From NCBI RefSeq assembly GCF_010672085.1, contig NZ_JAAHHT010000070.1, positions 1 to 39,490 on the forward strand: a stretch of DNA of 39,490 bases. Reading direction: 5' to 3'. Made by a program: the position numbers and the translations under genes. Of the stretch, positions 34,560 to 39,490 are shown one piece after another. Position 1 is the stretch's first letter. Every line of letters starts with the position of its first letter. Under the pieces are notes generated by a model that made no database searches, had not been told where the DNA came from, and was given only the letters and a program-made list of their open reading frames with translations. The stretch comes from Okeania sp. SIO3I5. Lineage in GTDB: Bacteria; Cyanobacteriota; Cyanobacteriia; Cyanobacteriales; Microcoleaceae.

Positions 34560-35417
34560 ATGCCTAATTTAATATTCACTAAAATAGCAAATTTTTCCGC
34601 TCCTGCAAGAATAACAATTTTCATTTTAGCATTACTTTTGGTGTGGATACCACTGGCAATACCGATATATCTTTTGGTGGAAAATGTTAATAATGAAAGT
34701 ATTTTAGCGATCGCTCTACTCTACATTGAGTTTATTATTTTAGTCAGGTTTTGGGGAAAGAAGGTTTATCGGGAACCCCAACTATTACATCACTACGGTT
34801 TAGTAATAAATAGGCGTAATTTTCAAGAATTTTTGCAAGGTTTAGGAATAGGTTTATTTAGTCTATTTAGTCTGTTTATATTAGAAATATTTTTGGGGTT
34901 GGTAGTATGGCAGTCACCCTCAGAACAGTTACCCCAAATTATTCTTGAAGGTTTATTAGTATCTATAGGTATTGGTTTTGCTGAAGAGTTATTATTTCGG
35001 GGTTGGTTATTAGATGAGTTGGAGAGAAATTATCAACCAAAAGTAGTTTTATGGATGAGTAGTATTGTTTATGCAGTGCTACATTTTATTAAACCTTTGG
35101 AGGAAATTTTACGAACTTGGCTGCAATTTCCGGGTCTAGTTTTATTGGGTTTAATATTTGTTTGGGCAAAACGTAGTAGTAGGAAAAAATTAAATAAATT
35201 TACTGATAAAAAACAGGAATTATTGGGTTTGCCAATGGGTATTCATAGTGGTTTAGTTTGGGGATATTACATTATTAATGTGGGTAATTTAGTCAAATAT
35301 TCTGAAGAGGTTGGAGAGTGGTTAGTAGGAATAGATGGAAATCCTTTGGCGGGTGTAATGGGGTTGTTATTTTTAGGAGCGAACGCTCTGTGGATAAGAA
35401 ATAAAATATCTGATTAA
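34560..35417 (+). CDS. CPBP family intramembrane metalloprotease
   Basis: A 285-residue polytopic membrane protein of the CPBP (CAAX prenyl protease 2 / Rce1-like, Abi) family, about seven hydrophobic segments. The three signature motifs are present: EELLFRG with paired glutamates (about 141-147, in GIGFAEELLFRGWLLDELER), a second motif AVLHFIKP with histidine (about 172-179), and GIHSGLVWGYYI with histidine (about 227-238). Bacterial members cut membrane substrates; some modify peptides or confer bacteriocin self-immunity. The substrate is unknown here. It is a single gene with ATG at 34560 and no strong ribosome site. A repeat-containing gap of about 230 bp follows it. Confidence 0.87.
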   Translation: MPNLIFTKIANFSAPARITIFILALLLVWIPLAIPIYLLVENVNNESILAIALLYIEFIILVRFWGKKVYREPQLLHHYGLVINRRNFQEFLQGLGIGLFSLFSLFILEIFLGLVVWQSPSEQLPQIILEGLLVSIGIGFAEELLFRGWLLDELERNYQPKVVLWMSSIVYAVLHFIKPLEEILRTWLQFPGLVLLGLIFVWAKRSSRKKLNKFTDKKQELLGLPMGIHSGLVWGYYIINVGNLVKYSEEVGEWLVGIDGNPLAGVMGLLFLGANALWIRNKISD

Positions 35418-35649
35418 GAAAATAATTTTAGTAAAAATTTTTGCCTACTTATTTCCCATAAAATCTTGAATTTATGGCAATATTGATGATATTTTGATAT
35501 CTAGCAATTCGCTCTTATGTTGTAAAATTTGATCGTAGGGATTTGCTCTCCAAACTAAAGGGAAAATGGGATTTGGCAACCCAACCCCTACAGTTTTTTT
35601 CAAAAATAATTTAGGATTGTTATAATTGTAAGTATAAAAGGAAAAAATA
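35418..35649. other. Short intergenic region with a palindromic repeat
   Basis: GTAGGGATTTGCTCTCCAAA (about 35535) and GGCAACCCAACCCCTAC (about 35576) form imperfect arms related to the hairpin after trpA. AAAAGGA before 35650 is the probable ribosome site of the next gene. Confidence 0.4.
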
Positions 35650-37458
35650 ATGGCCTATTCACCTCAATCAAGAGTAGAAGAAAGGGATGATAATCTGTCT
35701 AGAGTCAACTATTTACCAATATTAAAAGGAATCTTACAGATTCTTCGAGGCAATGAAAAGACAAAAAAAGAATCTGCATTTTTGCTAGACAAAGATAACA
35801 GACTAACTTTACTAGCAGAGCGCATAACTGGTTCTGTTATTGAACTATCCAAACAAAAACCAGACGATTTTCCACCACCTTTAAGAGGATCTACAAAATC
35901 GGCATCTGTTAATTTTGCAAATGAATCATTATTTAGAAAATATATTCAGAAAATTCAACAAGAATTAAAATTACAATTAGATGAAATATTAGACATTAAT
36001 CAAGATAATGCTGAATCTATTCAGAAATGGCAAGCACATTTTCTCAGCAGCTTAGAAGAATTTGTTAAACAAGATGGTTTCTTTAATTTTTCAATTGAGC
36101 AAGAAAGACAATTAAAGTTACAAAGAATCAACACAAATAATGTTAAAGCTGATGAGTCAGCTCAGAAACATTTCCGAGGTAAGATTAGGATAAAAATTCC
36201 TACAGAGTTTGACAAACAATTGTTAGAAGCAATTCATAATGAACTAAATAGAGAAAACGGATTTTACAGTAGTTGTTATGAAGATGAAATTGATAGATTA
36301 AATGATTTGTATGATGATATTTCTGAAGATGGCGACTCTAGAATTAATAATCTGAAGAAATTAATTCAGGAAGAAATTACAGGGAAAATTAGAGCAGATA
36401 TTTCCCTGGAATTTCTACAAATTTTTGTAGACAAAATACCTAATGCCAAAAAACAAGGTGAAGGATATGAACTTTTAGTAGATTTTTTGAATCGTTTAAA
36501 AGAATTTGACGACTTTTTAAGCCGGGATATACATACTGTTAGTTTATTTGGCAATGATTATAAGTTACAAGATTTATTTGGCAGAGGAGATAAATGGGAT
36601 TTATTACCTGTAAAAGTAAAAATTGAAGCTCGTCAAGCAGAAGGATTAGATAAAACTAAAGAGTGGCATGAATTTACTTATGCGATAGATTTTAAATTGA
36701 ATGGTAGAACAAATCGTACAAATAGTAAAAACGTATTTGAGCATAATTGTAAATTATTGAATCCTGAGAGTGAAGAGGGTTATAAGTCAGAGATTAAAAA
36801 CCGTGGAAATGATAATAAGAGAAAAGCAGGTTTTTATGGAAAGTTGGTAAAAATTATATTTCTGTACTGCTTTGTATTTTATCAGTTTGATGATTCCAAG
36901 GAATCACAAGATAAGGTAGTAGAGCGTATTTTTCAGAGGTTATCAGCAAGCACCACAGAAGCAGAACAAATACAATTTATAACTAAGTTTTCTGATTATC
37001 TTAAAAATCAATCACAGGCAGAAATAAAATTAGATAAAATTGTTGGGTATATCAAAGATATATGCTCTGAAAAAAATGCAGCTTGGCAGACTATTCAAAT
37101 CGATGGATATTTAAGTCTGAGAAAGGGGTTGTTAAAACATCCATCTGAGCTAAATGAAATTTTAGACAATCAATCTTTTTTAACAGATGAACTATCTCAA
37201 AAAAACGAAGGTATTAGTTTTAAATCTGCATTGCAATTTCTCAAGTTTGTCAAAGATAGAGACGAAAATAATTTGTATGATATTCAAGTAAAAGTAGATA
37301 TTGATGATATTAGGTACAAACTAGAAGGTGAAGCAGAAACAGGAAATTTTACTTTAGTTAATGATGGGGAATATCGACACTTACTTGTAATGTTTGTTGA
37401 GCGAACAGAATTATTAAAACTATGGGTAATTCAACAATTAATAATGAATAATGAATAA
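35650..37458 (+). CDS. Large hypothetical protein, probable 5' part of a split gene
   Basis: A 602-residue ORF I do not recognise. It is soluble, lysine- and glutamate-rich, mostly helical in composition (VNYLPILKGILQILRGNEKT near the start), with a central segment VSLFGNDYKLQDLFGRGDKW and VKVKIEARQAEGLDKT, and a probable beta-rich stretch at about 540-575 (YDIQVKVDIDDIRYKLEGEA). The last natural-looking residues are RTELLKLWVIQQ. The final five residues (LIMNNE region) come from an AATTAATAATGAATAATGAA simple repeat that begins the inserted block at 37441-37560. The reading after that block resumes as GWTPIKKLQLEQLQKILPSL, so this and the next ORF may once have been one gene. AAAAGGA precedes ATG. 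Confidence 0.6.
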   Translation: MAYSPQSRVEERDDNLSRVNYLPILKGILQILRGNEKTKKESAFLLDKDNRLTLLAERITGSVIELSKQKPDDFPPPLRGSTKSASVNFANESLFRKYIQKIQQELKLQLDEILDINQDNAESIQKWQAHFLSSLEEFVKQDGFFNFSIEQERQLKLQRINTNNVKADESAQKHFRGKIRIKIPTEFDKQLLEAIHNELNRENGFYSSCYEDEIDRLNDLYDDISEDGDSRINNLKKLIQEEITGKIRADISLEFLQIFVDKIPNAKKQGEGYELLVDFLNRLKEFDDFLSRDIHTVSLFGNDYKLQDLFGRGDKWDLLPVKVKIEARQAEGLDKTKEWHEFTYAIDFKLNGRTNRTNSKNVFEHNCKLLNPESEEGYKSEIKNRGNDNKRKAGFYGKLVKIIFLYCFVFYQFDDSKESQDKVVERIFQRLSASTTEAEQIQFITKFSDYLKNQSQAEIKLDKIVGYIKDICSEKNAAWQTIQIDGYLSLRKGLLKHPSELNEILDNQSFLTDELSQKNEGISFKSALQFLKFVKDRDENNLYDIQVKVDIDDIRYKLEGEAETGNFTLVNDGEYRHLLVMFVERTELLKLWVIQQLIMNNE

Positions 37459-37560
37459 TTAATAATTACCTCTCCTTGAAAAGAAGAGGATTGACTAAAA
37501 GGAAAATTTTTATTTATTATCCCCTATCCAAGGGGAGGCTTTAAACCAAAATTTTTCGGT
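37441..37560. repeat. Repeat block interrupting the right-end locus
   Basis: Two parts: AATTAATAATGAATAATGAA-type simple repeat, and a copy of the dispersed GGGGAGGCTTTAAACC ...TTTTTCGGTA repeat that also occurs at about 32610-32650 and 32775-32812. Stops in all forward frames within it separate two coding stretches. Confidence 0.7.
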
Positions 37561-39054
37561 AAAGGTTGGACTCCTATTAAAAAATTACAGCTAGAACAAC
37601 TACAAAAAATTCTGCCTAGCTTGACAAAAGAAGAGGGTGAAAAAATCATATCAGGCGAACAAAAATTCGATATTAAAAAGATACAAGCAAGAAAAACTCT
37701 GACAAACTATCCTAAATCTGTAGTTATTACCTACGACAGTTCGCGACAATTTACTAATTTAGAATCAGAAGTACAAAGTATTGAAGATAGACGCAAAGAA
37801 TGTTTTTATTATCAGATAGTTTATAGCATTATTGTTATCCTGGGAATTTTGGTTTTATCTGAAAGACTTTCAATTACCAAAAATAATCCCAAGAAGAGAA
37901 TCAAAACTTTTATTTCCTTATTCAGAAGTCAAAGTTCGAGTGAAGAAAATTCGACTTCCTTCGATACTTTTATTGCTACTTTCTGTAAAGATTTAGAATT
38001 AGTTCTGGATATAGAAAAATCAATTTTATGCAGCACGCAAGGTTTGGATATAAGTAGTAAATTGTCAGCAAATCAAAAACAGTACAAAAAAAATAATGCT
38101 TTATTATCTCTATACTCAAAACTTCCGAGTCGAATTCAATTAGACAAAGAAATAGATTTTCTCAATGAGTCTAAAATTGATAAAGTAGGAATTATTGTTG
38201 TATCGAGTCACGAGTGCGATGCTCAAAATCAAGGAGACGAAAAAAAATCAATTGTATTTGGCAGAGTCTACACAATAACAAGGAAAAATACATTATTTGA
38301 AATCAAATCATTTGCCTCTTTTTGTAAATCCGAATTTAGTCACAAAAGGTTTGCCTCAAGTATAGTTGTAGATCAAGTAAGTCGGTTAGATAAAGCTGGA
38401 TATAAACACATTTTTTATGTCTCAAAGACACCCTATCAAGATAAGTTTAATTTTTCTCTAGCAGATGAAGAAAAAGATGATGATACAGAGAGATTATTTT
38501 TTATGAATAGTGATGTTATTAAACAGATGAAGGCAGTAAATAATTCCATAACTATATATCCAGTCTTTGTCTCGAATTATCGAATTTTTGATTTAAAACG
38601 AGGCAATAAAGATAAAGGATGTTCATACTATCTAGCTTCCGTAGAAGATGTCAGTAAAATTGAACCTCTTACTAGAAATGCTGCTGCATTTTTAAACCTA
38701 TATAATTTAGAGGCAGTTGACAAAAAGAAGTCTTCTTATAATAGTGTCATTAGTTATGCTTCCCCAATTAATATTTATGCAGCAGATGTGTTAGATAATA
38801 GGGAGATTATACATGGATTATTTGGTACCGATACTAATACTTCTGACAGGGATACTCTGTTTTTATTTATGGCAATGCTGCATTATGCTAAAAATGAAAA
38901 ATTTGGTAAATTTTCGACTATTAAACTTAATCCTTATGAGGATATTTTTAAGGATGTAGGATATAAATCTACTAAATTTTATCACCCACAATCTTCTGCT
39001 AAATTTAATTTATTGGCATTTGTTTATGAAGTCTTTCATTCTGTGGTTGGCTAA
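37561..39054 (+). pseudogene. Large hypothetical protein, downstream part, no credible start codon
   Basis: Coding from about KGWTPIKKLQLEQLQKILPS at 37561 to a TAA at 39052-39054, about 497 codons. A TTG at 37621 could be forced as a start, but it lies inside sequence that is plainly coding upstream, and the first internal ATG is far downstream. Visible features are one hydrophobic segment FYYQIVYSIIVILGILVLSE (about 80-100), a strand-rich core KVGIIVVSSHECD, then IVVDQVSRLDKAGYKHIFYV and SITIYPVFVSNYRIF, and a C-terminus rich in aromatic residues. The family was not recognised; a nuclease- or PIWI-like fold crossed my mind, but no catalytic set could be established. The reading frame continues past the TAA (see 39055-39490). 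Confidence 0.55.
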
Positions 39055-39490
39055 TTTTCTGGAAAAAATATTTATGATGATACTTATGACAAAGGTGGCG
39101 AATTTTCCCTGGAGTTAGGTTTCTCTAAACTGCCTTTTTTCCTACAAAGAAAATTCGGAGAAAATTTGGCTGTACTTTCTCAAAAGGAAGAAAAAATATT
39201 TGAGAAATTTATGGTGGAGGGCTAGAAAATTTGCCTGGAGATGTCTGTCGGAAAAATCCACGAGTCAAATATTATGGGAAAAATCATAATTTTTGGCGAG
39301 AGTTGAGGCAAAGGCGGCAAATTTTTCCTTGGTTTAGGTTTCTCTAAACTACCGTTTTTTCTACAAAGAAAATTTGGGGAAAATTTGGCTGTACTTTCTC
39401 AAAAGGAAGAGAAAATATTTGAGAAATTTATGGTGGAGGGGTGGGAAATTTCCCTGGAGATGTCTCTGGGAAAAACGCGCAAGTCAAATA
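39055..39490 (+). pseudogene. In-frame continuation with a 219-bp tandem duplication and three different stops, cut by window end
   Basis: Past the TAA at 39052 the same frame reads FSGKNIYDDTYDKGGEFSLE then LGFSKLPFFLQRKFGENLAV and SQKEEKIFEKFMVEG, then TAG (39223-39225), more sequence, TGA (39304-39306), and then a second copy of the block (LGFSKLPFFLQRKFGENLAV again), which continues open as GWEISLEMSLGKTRKSN to the edge. The two copies start at 39091 and 39310, exactly 219 bp (73 codons) apart. This is either a dead C-terminal repeat domain or an unusual repeat array; the rest of the array is outside the window. Confidence 0.6.

Noticed and set aside
37561-39054. Argonaute/PIWI-like or nuclease assignment for the right-end locus
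   Set aside because: Strand patterns such as KVGIIVVSS and GYKHIFYVSKTPY suggested an RNase H-like fold, but no catalytic residue set could be placed, so no family is claimed.

Overview
The window looks like chromosomal DNA of a filamentous cyanobacterium. This rests on NdhL, a DUF3007 protein, the omega-3 desaturase DesB, a DUF3172 protein and ClpS, on repeated GCGATCGC (HIP1) sites, and on very repeat-rich intergenic DNA of the kind seen in Trichodesmium/Okeania/Moorena/Lyngbya-type genomes. The genus is inference; no rRNA is present.

Layout. 1-3.3 kb: IS wreckage (IS5-type 3' ends, a short IS-derived element, a frameshifted IS4/IS701-type transposase) around four small unknown minus-strand genes that are being eroded. 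3.33-5.88 kb: a group II intron whose maturase ORF is broken. 6.1 kb: tRNA-Leu(UAA) without an intron. 6.85-8.44 kb: ndhL, a DUF3007 gene and trpA. 8.6-9.8 kb: desB. 10.9-14.1 kb: a two-gene signalling operon, a REC-histidine kinase followed by a REC-AAA ATPase. 15.1-17.3 kb: ppk1. 18.3-19.7 kb: a PhoD-like phosphatase. 20.6-21.4 kb: a Uma2 nuclease-fold gene. 21.9-25.4 kb: a large NACHT-HEAT STAND ATPase, probably a defence gene, with GC-rich palindromic repeats inserted in frame inside its ATPase domain and degraded tandem copies of its 3' end downstream. 26.1-30.9 kb: two more Uma2 genes, a TerB-like gene and tldD. 31-35.4 kb: an AMIN-domain periplasmic protein, DUF3172, clpS and a CPBP protease. 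35.65-39.49 kb (cut by the window end): an unrecognised large locus that looks like one gene, or a tight pair, split by a repeat insertion and followed by an in-frame 219-bp tandem duplication carrying three different stop codons.

The intergenic space is dominated by small non-autonomous elements. The best documented family has CAGGACTTACGC terminal inverted repeats, about 84-114 bp length and 5-bp target duplications. Its boundaries are confirmed by paralogous empty sites inside a 145-bp tandem array at 29.4-30.1 kb. At least three other families appear to insert at TA dinucleotides, and several genes are cut or altered by these elements. Housekeeping genes (ndhL, trpA, desB, ppk1, tldD, clpS) are intact. 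The accessory genes (small cluster at the left, intron maturase, antitoxin remnant, right-end locus) are decaying.
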